Of a stretch of 64,000 bases of DNA, positions 1 to 10,274 are shown piece by piece (position 1 is the first letter of the stretch; every line of letters begins with the position of its first letter). Source of the stretch: Toxorhynchites rutilus septentrionalis (lineage: Eukaryota > Arthropoda > Insecta > Diptera > Culicidae); NCBI RefSeq assembly GCF_029784135.1, contig NC_073745.1, positions 237,369,664 to 237,433,663 on the forward strand, given 5' to 3'. The position numbers and the translations under genes were made by a program. The notes below the pieces were generated by a model. The model had not been told where the DNA came from, ran no database searches, and worked only from the letters and a program-made list of their open reading frames with translations.

Positions 1-163
1 ATAAAAATTAGGAAAAATTCAACAAGTCTTCATCTGCTGATACGTTTTCCTCATTTGTTTAGTAAAGATTCATTCCAAAGCACGGATGATGAATTCAATG
101 AAATTGAAATTGAATACTTATTAATTCTTTTACATATCCGGTCTTCACCCGAAGGAAGATATT

Positions 164-564
164 CAGGGGAACTTTGATATAACGTACCCTCGATACACGT
201 GCACATGTACATACGTACATATTTTCAAATTTTTAATTAATTTTTGAATATTTTTTTTCTTCAAGAACAATAAATTATCTGAATTTTGATACTAAAATAA
301 GATTTGTACATTTAACCAATCCCGAAATACATCTGATTTTGTGATTTCGGATTCTAAATGAATCAAGTTTTAAGCAACAGTACGAAGGGAATCAACATGA
401 GAAAGACTGACTAGTTGTTGAATTTATTTATTAACCTTACTCAAACAGCAGCACAATAAAGTAAGATAAGCTACGTTTCTGAGTTCTTTCTTATGCTTCG
501 ATATAACGTACGATACAACGTACAATTTTGAAAGTGAAATGTACGTTATATCGAAGCTACCCTG
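164..564. mobile_element. pogo-like MITE with TIRs
   Basis: The ends are inverted repeats. The left end reads CAGGGGAACTTTGATATAAC, and the right end read on the minus strand is CAGGGTAGCTTCGATATAAC. The right end is followed by TA (565-566), as expected for Tc1/mariner/pogo target sites; the left flank is TT, probably mutated. An inner perfect inverted repeat (about 499-512 and 541-556) repeats the TTCGATATAACGTAC motif. There is no coding capacity. The related string GATATAACGTACA recurs near 13317. Pogo-type assignment rests only on the CAG start and TA target. Confidence 0.6.
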
Positions 565-566
565 TA

Positions 567-1752
567 CTCTGTTTTTGGTGGTATTTGGAATGGATTCTGT
601 ATTATGAGCTTATGATCATATGTTTCTCACACGTATAGCTCGCAGCAGTTTTCGACGAGGAAGCAAACATGTTCTGAGAGTATAGAATATTTAAGCTGTA
701 TGAAATATAACAAAAGATTGTGAAACAGAACTATGGATATGAAATTAAATTGTAATGCTTTGATTGAAAATAATGTTTTTGTTTTCTCGAAAATCGACAT
801 TAACTTTCCTGATTTTTTTAAAAATATAGTTGGCAACCCTGCTTGCGTGGGTTTGTAGAATTATTTCGAGAAGCAACGATTCTTTCTTACCTTTGCGAGA
901 ACAATACATTAATTGGTCAGGTGTCACAATTTGTTTCTTTATGTCAATGCACGCATTGCACTGAGTATTTAACGAGAGGTATCTTTCGTGCATCGCCATT
1001 CAACAAACATCAAACACGCGTCTAACAGATGCACACAGTTGCAACGATAAAAATGAAACATCGCGAAAATGATCGTGTATGAAAAATGATTTTTCGACTC
1101 TCGGTCAAAGCCGTCAACAAAGTTAGGAGCTTGTTGCATCAGAACAGAGTCGATGCGCAGAAGAGTAAATGTGAGGGGCTTAGAATGCAAGGGGTGTAAG
1201 TGACTTGATCAATTTCTCTTTGTCAACTTTTTCGTTCGTTGTTTCGGGCACAGAGAAATTCTGGAACTTTTCCTTACAGGAGATGCATTACTGATACGCT
1301 AGCGACAACTTACTTACTATGCAAGGGTGGAGTTTACTTCGCAAATATTCCCTTTTTGCTAGCCCCTTTCGTTGTTTCTATTCTAGCGGCTGCATAAGTT
1401 GCCCGTTATTGACAGCTCTGTTCGGGAAAGCACACACATGGACAGAACAAATGGATAGGGAAATGGGAATACCAATATTCATCAATTTGGGATTGTAGTG
1501 TATAGCATATTAAACAAATCTTAGAAAATTTCCGATTGGATTGGTACGCAAATCGTTAAAATCCGTTCGCAGAAAAAATAGGTATTAACGGTAACTTTAT
1601 TTCATAAAAACGTTACCTGTTTTCTGATTTGGCACCCTTAATGAAAGACGTAGTCCTACGTCAAAAAGATAATATGGTCAGTCTTTCTTGTTGCATGACA
1701 CAAAACAAGGACAGCTGGGCAATGCTTATACTTCTTTTCAAAAAAATCCAAC
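567..1752. repeat. Intergenic stretch with dispersed repeat pieces
   Basis: No gene recognised. Positions 1172-1230 are one end of the MITE family that is complete at 9258-9508 (GGGGCTTAGAATGCAAGGG). Positions about 1280-1665 resemble 39785-40075 (shared CAAATATTCCC, GTAGTGTATAGCATAT-like and GATTGGTACGCAAATC-like blocks). They end in the near-palindrome GACGTAGTCCTACGTC, which recurs at about 44145 and in altered form near 49680. About 880-1000 shares a block with 60970-61020 (CAATTTGTTTC...TCAATGC). These look like ends of old interspersed repeats. Confidence 0.45.
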
Positions 1753-2604
1753 ATGTTTGAGGACCAGTTGTTTAATGATATAATTAACACCTCCAATTAT
1801 TTGCAGAACTCCCCGGAACATTCTGCACCCACCAAACGCCGCTACGAGCGCCGCTCCACAACCGATCGGCTGAATGTGGACAAAAAACCTCGCATCTCAA
1901 CCAGCCACCAGATTGACGACGATGTCATCGATAACAGTAGCATCGTCACAACGCAGCTCATGCTACCGGATACCCACAATCAATCCACGACGGTCGCTTC
2001 TTCTGCTTCCTCATCGTCCTCGAACGGAGCCAACACCATCCCGGACTCGGCGAACCTTCCGATCCGAGTCACCCCGGAAGCAATGGCTGCGTTCCTTCAG
2101 GGTAACCGATCTGGTCGCTGGGTGCTGAACTACTTTTCCGAACATCACCGACTGGACAAAAAGCCCCTCACCGAGTTGACCCACATGTTGGTGGAACCGT
2201 TCCTAATCTACAACATAACCTTCACGCACGCTCTGATGAGACACTATGCCGAGGTGATAGTTATGCTGTTTCCCTCCGAGCAGGCGGAAACCTTTTACTG
2301 CCCTCGGAATACCCTGCGGAAGAATCCCACCGGCAAGCTGTACGATCGGTACGTGAACCAACGGTTGCGGTACAAAACAAAGTACAACGCCCAACGTCCA
2401 ACGATGGTCGACGAGAGTCAACTGCATCGAACGTTCGCCGAGATGACCGCTGTGCCATCTGCATCCCTACGGCAACAGTATCTGGACTACGCGGGAGAGC
2501 ATCCCACTGCGAAGATCGAATCCAACGATACTCAGTCACTGATGGGAAGTTTCAGTGAAGAATCGATGAATGTTTACGGCGCAGAAGATGGAGGATATCC
2601 GTAG
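1753..2604 (+). CDS. Uncharacterised 283-aa nuclear-type protein, intronless
   Basis: A single open frame from ATG (A at -3) to TAG, with higher GC than its surroundings and no need for splicing. Function is unknown. The N-terminal third is low complexity and hydrophilic, with a basic cluster around residues 25-45 (KRRYERRS, KKPR) that could be a nuclear localisation signal and a poly-Ser run near residues 80-88. The conserved-looking part is residues about 105-205. It contains WVLNYFSEHHRL, then FPSEQAETFYC, then GKLYDRYVNQRLRYK. I associate the pattern FPxE...Y...GKLxDRYxNxR with uncharacterised insect proteins from memory and can give no name. No DNA-binding or catalytic motif is visible. 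A possible AATAAA lies at 2912-2917. It is on the strand opposite to the SRRM2-like gene, possibly inside that gene's long intron. The call of a real gene is fairly firm; function is not. Confidence 0.75.
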   Translation: MFEDQLFNDIINTSNYLQNSPEHSAPTKRRYERRSTTDRLNVDKKPRISTSHQIDDDVIDNSSIVTTQLMLPDTHNQSTTVASSASSSSSNGANTIPDSANLPIRVTPEAMAAFLQGNRSGRWVLNYFSEHHRLDKKPLTELTHMLVEPFLIYNITFTHALMRHYAEVIVMLFPSEQAETFYCPRNTLRKNPTGKLYDRYVNQRLRYKTKYNAQRPTMVDESQLHRTFAEMTAVPSASLRQQYLDYAGEHPTAKIESNDTQSLMGSFSEESMNVYGAEDGGYP

Positions 2605-4851
2605 GGACTTATCGGAGTCAGTACAAACCACAATTGGGATATAAGTTACCGATTACATTGTACCTTGTCGAAAACATCGCTCAATTGTTAGTGAATTATT
2701 GATTTTTAGTTTTGTTGAACGTTCAACACTGAGATTGAACAATCATATATGAAAATTTTAATATTGACAATATTTGCTACTGCTCATGCTGGTCAGGTTG
2801 GCTACAAATATAAGATGACTCCTTTCGAGTTTCCTTCAACTCATTATGTAGTAATTTAGTGACATGAAAACACGAACTGGACTCATAGAAATGATGAACA
2901 GAAAAACAGCAAATAAAGAAATGTAACGAAAATGAAGTAGAGATCAATTAATTTTATGATTGCTATACTTTTATTCCTTCGAATGTAATGCAAAACCGTA
3001 CATTTTATGGTGAATGAATAAATGAAAAAAAACATAAAGCATGGAAATTCGATAACTGACAAATGTATAAACAGCATCAAAAGCTATGTTATGTAGAACT
3101 AGAATATACTATTTTATCTTTTCCGATAGTTTTATGACATTGATTTAAATATTTACATTTTCTATTATTTATTCTTCCTTCTAAAGACACCACAACGCAC
3201 ACATTTGATTAAAGATTGATTGATTATTTTATCCATTTATTATACTTCATCCCCAAAGTGAGTAATATTAGTGCCGAAAGATAAAAGATAAATGGTCGGG
3301 GTTCTGCCAAAATGAACCAAGGCCAACATCATTTTGATATATTTCAATTTCAAGTTTTGGCTCCCACTAATTGACCGTGGCAGATCAAATCTATTATGAA
3401 GATCAAAGAATATGATTTTCAGTGCACTGTGGCTGGATGTATTTTTAATCTGAATCGTTACTACAATAATATTAAAATCTTAGAGGAAAACTTATGATTC
3501 TTCGGGGCTAACCAAGGCGTAATTAATATTAACAATGTTTTGATCATCGGGCACCAGTTTAGGAGATACATATTTCATCAGATGTTGAATGTCGTTGTAC
3601 TTCGCACGAAAGATGCTGCACCCGGTTGGATGTAAACGATTTTTTATTATAGATGCTTTAACGATATCGTCCTTCGCGTCTTCGGATGTAAACGAATGAC
3701 TTCCCCTTTGTGATTCCAAAAATGTTATAATCGAAGAAAATTTTTAAAAAATGTTCAGCCAAAGTAATCCAAGTTTAAAACGTCACCTAGACTGCCGTAA
3801 TCTCACATAGTAACGTAAGCGCCAGAGCGGAGAATTTTCAGTACGAGGCTTTTTCTAAAATTGCATCTATAATCAACGCGTATGCTACGGAAATCTAATC
3901 TGTACAAAATGTTTACACTTGACGGAAAAACATTGCCCTCGGCTTGATTTTTGAAAAAAAAAGCGCTTTCATTTAAGCTATGCTACCAACGTCAGTTTGT
4001 TGTGGAAACAACGAATCTCAATTGCCGTTTCTACAACCGATTGGCGTACATCCATCAAAGTATGCGACAATCTGTTTCCAATTATTTTCTCCAACATGGC
4101 GCAGTTGAACGAAGCATGGGGAAGCATCAGGGAGAAAAGTTCCACACACTTTTCGACTTTGTAGCAATTAAATTGGTGGGTTTTGACTATTTAGTTACAA
4201 TCTCTATACGATATATGTGATAACAGTAATCCGCTTCAATATGGGATAAATTATTCCATTAAGCTGATTTTGGTTTTATGAATTTGAATATTTAACGAGA
4301 TTTTTAAACAGAGATTCTAAATGCATGGTTTGAAGTTCTAATAGAAGATGCTCATTATAAATGTAGCACTGCCTTTTTTTCGTTGAAAATTTTGGCATGA
4401 CAAGCTTTTCGGAAAAGTTATTTCGCACAAGAACAAACGCATGTGACCCTCATTATGCTAAACGTCCATTACAAAAAATGTTGTTGTGTGAAATTTGCTG
4501 TCCCAGCTCGTCATTCTGTGCCATCAGATCAGATAAAAAATCACATCGCATCACAATCAACTTGATCTTATGGCGCTCCCGCCACCTCACAGTAGAAATG
4601 GCCACTACGTTTTCAAGGTTTTACGGGGTAATTTTTTTCACATTTCTGCAAAACTTCGCAGTTTTTGAAATTGTTAATCGATCTATAACAACAACAAAAA
4701 AGAAAAACGTCAACTTTGGTGCTCACGTCACTTCACCTCACGAGATTTCGACAGTAGGGTACTAATGTCTCCTAAATTTGTAACCTCCATAAGTCCTTCG
4801 CAATAACATAACACTCTCTTTCATGCTGTGAGCACACATCTTCGTTAATTC
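2605..4851. other. Intergenic, little recognisable
   Basis: AT-rich sequence after the 283-aa gene, with a poly(A) signal candidate at 2912-2917. The only coding-like stretch is listed separately (3492-3719, minus strand). No TIR pair, LTR or tRNA-like motif was seen. Confidence 0.4.
3492..3719 (-). pseudogene. Unrecognised coding-like stretch
   Basis: A minus-strand open frame of about 75 codons, ending in TAA at its low-coordinate end. Its composition is protein-like rather than AT-repeat translation (for example KNRLHPTGCSIFRAKYNDIQ). I do not recognise the family. There is no ATG with good context and no clear splice site, so it may be an exon fragment, a transposon fragment or chance. 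Confidence 0.2.
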
Positions 4852-6490
4852 CAATCGGTCGATTGGTTCGTGAGTTACAGCATTGAGAGTAAAGCAACTT
4901 TTGCTATTGTGAAAAAAATGGAAAAATCCGAGGGCCTGATCACGAACGTCACTTCACGGTTAAAACGAAGTGAATTGTATACAACCTTATTACGGCTGTC
5001 ACCGAGTGTGTAGAATCCAGAAGAGTTCATCCGTTGTGACAACTTTGATGAACTCGGTGTTATTATGAATACCACGATACTGTCATGTCACGGTGAAAAA
5101 CAGGTATATTTGTGTTTTGTTGTGTTTTAGATGGTGAAAGCTAGTCACGCGGAATGGATTTAGTTTTATTTCATATTTATCTAGCTTTTTTGCTAACATT
5201 TTGAATATTGTCTCGTCTTGTTTAAGAAACAAAAGATAAACAAACAGCAATCTACCCGCCTGGTGGCCTTTTTAGAACGATATTCTGACGTATCCAGAGG
5301 ACGTAAATTTGTTTATTTGAATTCGGTAAATGCGCTATGGGATGTAATTAAGGATTAAAAATGTAGCTCCCGTAGGCCCATTGAAACGTGACGAAGGTCT
5401 GCTTCCGATTGTCCTGAATGAACACAAGTTTTTTGTTTCTATTTTTAGGATTAGAATAAGAAAGAGTTGCAATAACATAACATGGCAATGGAGGCCACAA
5501 TCAGGACGATAGTTATAACTTTTTACGTTATAGATGTTTTTAAACGGTATTGTTTTGAAGACATACTTTGAATGGAAGAATATTAAAAAAGTGCTGACCA
5601 GTTTCTGTTTAAATAATTAAATCAAACCTCATGTCACGTGTATTAAATTACACGAGAATGGGAAGGATAAGAGGATTAAACTTGAGAATCCCATATGGGA
5701 GTAGCTCAGGTTATACTAATCGTGAGGTGGATAAATTCGGGTTTGTTCTGAGATATAGATGATATTATTATTCACCAAAATTGTAGAAACGGTTCATAAA
5801 AAATTATTCTAAATATTTCTCACTATTCAAACGGGTAAGACAGAGCAAAGTGCAAGAGTGTGCGAGATTTTGATTTTTAAACATAATATTCATGTTTTAT
5901 CTATAGCGTAAAATTATATTCCCGAGCAACCAAGTATTCCTCCTCTCCTTGAGCCATTCTAAAACATACGATTAATTAAGTGGAATAATATCTCATATTT
6001 TACCTACATAACGTTCATACGTCCGAAATTATGCAACCGACACAACGTTCAACACCCGACATTATGCAACCAATATGTCTCTTATAAACGGGAATGAACA
6101 CTTTCACTTCACGGAGTTCATTTTTACACGCAACTGTCCGTGACAATGATGATAGACACAAAAAGATTGAGTGAAATGTAAGTGACGTGAAAGCGTTCGT
6201 GGCAGTGATGTTCGTGATCAGGCCCGTGATCATTGCACGAGTTGGGCTTCGAATTGCTTCCGCATCTACCGTGTTCTACAGATCTGGCCCCCAGCGACTG
6301 CAGAGAATGCTCACTGAAGAGACCTGAAGAGAATGCTCACTGGCAAGAAATTTGATAAAAATAACAATGGTATCGAAAAGTTCGCTATAATTGCTGTATC
6401 GCTTGGAGGCAATTATGTTGAATAATAAAATTGAATTTTGCAAAAAAATAGTTTTACTGTGTTGCCTTATAAACTTTTCAGCCGAACTGT
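4852..6490 (+). mobile_element. Mariner relic split by a later insertion
   Basis: Two pieces, about 4852-4927 and 6232-6490, match in order the mariner derivative at 48982-49473 read on its minus strand. The shared blocks are CAATCGGTCGATTGGTTCGT, a TTTTGCTATTGTGAAAAAAATGG-like block, then CTTCGAATTGCTTCCGCATC and the 3' end ACTTTTCAGCCGAACTGT. TA follows the right end at 6491-6492. The right piece still encodes a decayed mariner C-terminus (FELLPH, then a broken YSPDL-type motif). The 5' terminal repeat is not visible. The two parts are separated by the TIR element at 4932-6225, so that element arrived later. Confidence 0.6.
4932..6225. mobile_element. 1.3-kb non-coding TIR element, copy 1
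   Basis: Bounded by the inverted termini GGGCCTGATCACGAAC (left) and its complement at the right end, with similarity continuing (GTCACTTCAC / ATCACTGCCA). It interrupts a mariner relic, which fixes both ends to within a few bases. No ORF of note is inside. A second copy ends at 28874, and the two share most of their right 700 bp (for example CATACTTTGAATG, CCCA(T/C)ATGGGAGTAGCTCAG, TTCGTGATCAGGCCC). No clear target duplication was found, so the superfamily is open. Confidence 0.6.
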
Positions 6491-6492
6491 TA

Positions 6493-9257
6493 GCATCACT
6501 TTCCTTCCATTTCATCGAACCAGCGGTAAGTTTTCTCATTTTTACTCCAGAAATATCAATGTTAAAAGAATGCTAATCAAGTCAGATAAGACGGAAACTC
6601 CACCGAAGGGAAAGACAAACATTTTGTTTTGAAAACAAATTGATTATCTCTTCCTTTTTAAATAGATTCTCACTAACTAAGTTTGCAAGAGCAACCAGAT
6701 TTCATGGACGTATCAGCAGAGCGGGTTTTTAGAACTTAAAAAATCAGAAAAAAAGTCCTTCTAGGTGATTTTAATCAAGCCAAGTTCGATCATTTTTGAT
6801 GCCTATTTGAAGACCTCAAAAACTTATCGGGTACATAAACTTGAATTTTCAGTTAGTGTCCATTTTTCCCTTCAAGTGTCCGTCTATCCCGACTTTTTCT
6901 TATTTTTTCAAAGATGTCGGATACATTTATTTTTGCTTTAAAAACAATTTTTATTATTAAAAGAAACCTAGACTACCGATTCATGGTAAGAAAGCTAACG
7001 CTGGATTGGAAAGTCGTTTCAACTACTTAGAAGAACATCCAAATTACCCAATTGCAACCTTTTCAAGTCAAAAAATAGTCAAGTCAGACTATTTAGGAGT
7101 TCCTAAAACGGGAAGACCCCACCAAAAAATTAAAAAAAAAACATATACAGCCATTCCATGCCAAACCGATATAGTGGTTCTCAGATCTTCGTCAAAAGTG
7201 GTAATTTTGTTCTTCATCGTAAAACATTAGACCCGTATTTTTTTTTTTTCAATAGGGGTTTCCATATTAGGGTGGTCCGAAAAAACTTTTTTTTTCACTT
7301 TTTCCCAAAAATGATTTTTTTTTAAATTCATAACTTTTAAACCACTGAACCGCTTTAGATGATAGATATATCAAATTAAAGCCTATTAGCTGATCTTTTT
7401 TCTATAGTTGTAGAGAATTCGAGTTTTGTTCTAGTTATCATTATTTTTTTTATCCCTTTTGTTTATTTTAGGCTCATTAGCATTTTAGCTGTAACAGAGC
7501 CGAATTTCAATCGTGTACATGTACATGTGTTTATCATATCTATAATTAGCACATTACACAGTTGCCATGTTTTCGGCGTTAGAGTATTCCCTTCTATACC
7601 ATTGCATATGGTACACATTTACACAGTTGCCATATAAGCGTAAGAGTTTTCGTTCTGTTCTTCCATTATCCAGTTAGACCGGACAGCGGAGACAGTTGAT
7701 TGATGATTGTTGAGTTATTTATAGAACAGCAGCCCGATGTGTCTTGCAGAGCAGAGCAGTTGTATGGATGAATCGATCTTATTTCGACCGTGGATCGATC
7801 TCCATCGCTGATGATTGGTTGCGTGGACGTAGTTATTCTGTAACAACACAAAGATGGTCAATGAGGGCCCTGAGTTTTGAACTCACAATCGATCGCTTAC
7901 TAAGCGAACGCGCAACCAATGTGGCTACGGAGACCCCCGAAGTTATTATTGATTGCATTTGTTTTTATAGTTTTCATGGTCTTGGGACCAAAGACGCTAT
8001 ATTTTTTATATTTTTTCATTTTTTCTTGAAAGCTGAAAGCTAACATATCTCGAAACCAGAGAGGCGTTTCTTTCGTTTTTAGGTTATAATTTTTCAAAGT
8101 TAACCGATGGTCTGAAAAATCAATTTTGTCTCCTTTTTTCACCACAAAACTCATAATTTTTGAACTACTGGACCGATTCAGACGATCGACATATCAAATT
8201 AAAGCCAATTTAATAGCCTTTTTTCGAAAAAAAACAATAAGCTGGCGATCAAGATTGGATTTTGTTTCGTAATTATTGATTGTATTTGTTTTTTTATAGT
8301 TTACATGGTCTCGGGACCAATGAGGCTATATTTTTTTATATTTTTTCTTGAAAGTTGAGGTTTTTTTTTACATAACATATCTCGAAATCAGAGAAGTGTT
8401 ATTTTTCAGATTTCAGATTTTGTCAGATTTGAACTGCCCATGTTTGTATAGGAAACGTAAACGATAAAATGAACAAAATTGACTCTCTCGCTGTTACGCT
8501 TTCTACACAATCTAATACGTATGCTCAACATGCGAACAAACATTTTATGTTCGAAAACATTTGAGCAATTTTGATAAAACGTTTTCGAAAATTTCACTGT
8601 TTGTACGCATAACAGACGTAGTTCTATACAGCTTTCATACATCGTTCGAAAATATACAATTACCAGTATTATGTGTTATAAGCTAAATCTACATTTGAAT
8701 CACATATTTGTAGAGTCTAAACATGCCTTTCTTATCACTTCGCATTTCTTAATAGATATATAAGAAACCATTAAAACGCTGCTTATATAATTACTATTCT
8801 CTGTTCACTGCACTGCGATGAACGTAGAGAAGCAATTTCGTTTTTTTTTGTTGTAACTACTTAAATTTCTGCATTTGAATTTTCAAGTAGATAATGAAAC
8901 AATGAAACACATGAAATATAATATTGGTTCTTAGCATTATCACTCATCAAATTCGACATCGAATAATTCAACGAACTCAACATTTACTCATAACGTTGGT
9001 GTAAGTGAAACAAATCAGACTTTAACCAGTTAAGCTACTCATTTTTATAGTAATCAGTTACATAAAAGAACAGCCCATTTTATCATGCGTTATCAATGTA
9101 AACAAGTTATCAGTTTGAATAGTTTCCAGCCGAAGATTTACGATTTATATATAGCTGTTGTATAGAAATTTTACTGCAAATTGAGCCGTTTAATTTGTTT
9201 TGCGAATATCTATTTTGAATACTCAACCCAAGTTCAATAAAATATATCGATATTTGA
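6493..9257. repeat. Non-coding region with a diverged direct repeat
   Basis: About 7268-7440 and 8080-8260 are diverged copies of one sequence in the same orientation (CATAACTTTTAAACCACTG versus CATAATTTTTGAACTACTGG, then ATATCAAATTAAAGCC in both). A third partial echo at 8255-8400 repeats the ATGGTCTCGGGACCAA block also seen near 7977. A tRNA-like SINE head lies between them (separate entry). No gene was found; short frames here are AT-rich noise. Confidence 0.4.
7830..7945 (-). repeat. tRNA-derived SINE-like head
   Basis: Read on the minus strand, the segment has an A-box-like TAGCCACATTGGTTGCGCG and, after a short stem region, a B-box-like GAGTTCAAAACTC, spaced as in a tRNA gene. It does not fold into a clean cloverleaf with a matching acceptor stem, so I call it a SINE head and not a tRNA gene. 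Confidence 0.4.
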
Positions 9258-9508
9258 GGGGCTTAGAATGCAAGGAGTGTAAGTGACTTGATCGATTTCT
9301 CTTCATCAACTTTTTCTTCAGTTAATAACTCAACTGCAAAAACGTTCCAATTTGAGTTTGCTATAGAATCCGATAGATGAGGTTCTGACCTATCTTCCGC
9401 ATTGTCAAATACAGCTGGGAATGTATTTGCAGCTAAGTTATGACCAAAAGAGAAAGTCTATGTAGAGAAATCGATCAAATCACTTACACCCCTTTCATTC
9501 TAAGCCCC
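9258..9508. mobile_element. MITE with about 48-bp TIRs
   Basis: The left end starts GGGGCTTAGAATGCAAGGAG and runs through GTGTAAGTGACTTGATCGAT. The right end is its near-perfect complement, finishing CATTCTAAGCCCC. Between the arms are about 155 bp without coding capacity. A solitary arm of the same family is at 1172-1230. The target duplication is unclear (TATTTGA versus TATTTTC), so the superfamily is not assigned. Confidence 0.7.
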
Positions 9509-9876
9509 TATTTTCTTTTTTAATCTTATTTCATATTTAATTCTTTATTTGTCAATCTAATACAACTAATCTCAAAATTTCAATCTAGTCTCTCTGGCAA
9601 ATTAATCCAATAGTCATGTTTATCTAATAGTCATGCTAACCAATAGTCATGTCTATGGTTGGGTATTGCACCCAAAACGTTTTTAATTATAAAATCCCTT
9701 TGTTATTTTTGAAGCTGAAGCTGGCTAACGAAATTAAATGAAGGCTTTAAAACATCTTTCAGTTGTTTTTTGACAACATCTTCAATTTCTTCAAGTGATG
9801 GTTAGTCCGTTGGAATTTCTTCCAAACCTATTTCATTTTATCGGACAACAGCTGAAACTATCGACGGAGACACTAA

Positions 9877-10255
9877 ACACTGAAAATAAGACCGGTTGTC
9901 CTCTACGGGCACGAAACTTGGGCAATACTCGAAGAGGACCTACGAGCCTTCGGAGTCTTTGGAGGACGGGTGTTAAGAACCATCTTCGGCGGTGGGCAGG
10001 AGGACGGCGTATGGAGGTGAAGGATGAACCACGAGCTCACGCAACTCACAGGTAAACCCAGTATCCAGAAATTGATCAAAGCTGGAAGGATACGCTGGGC
10101 AGAACATGTTGCAAGAATGTCGGACAACTATCCTGCAAAAATGGTGTTCATCGGAAATCCGGCTGGCACGAGACGACGAGGAGCGCAACGAGCAAGGTGG
10201 TTAGACCAAGTGGAGCATGACATGGTGAGCGGGGTGCCGGCGGTATTGGAGAGAT
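9877..10255 (+). pseudogene. RTE/CFDP2-type LINE relic, reverse transcriptase C-terminus
   Basis: From 9889 the plus strand reads VVLYGHETWAI, then FGGRVLRTIFGG, then an in-frame TGA, then NHEL, RIRWAEHVARMSDNYPAKMV, GNPAGTRRRGAQRARWLDQV. This is the characteristic post-reverse-transcriptase region of RTE-clade elements often annotated as craniofacial development protein 2-like (family knowledge). The in-frame stop and the loss of everything upstream make it a dead 5'-truncated copy. Its right end abuts the oppositely oriented Jockey-type relic near 10260. Confidence 0.75.
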
Positions 10256-10274
10256 AACCACGAACCGAGTTAAT

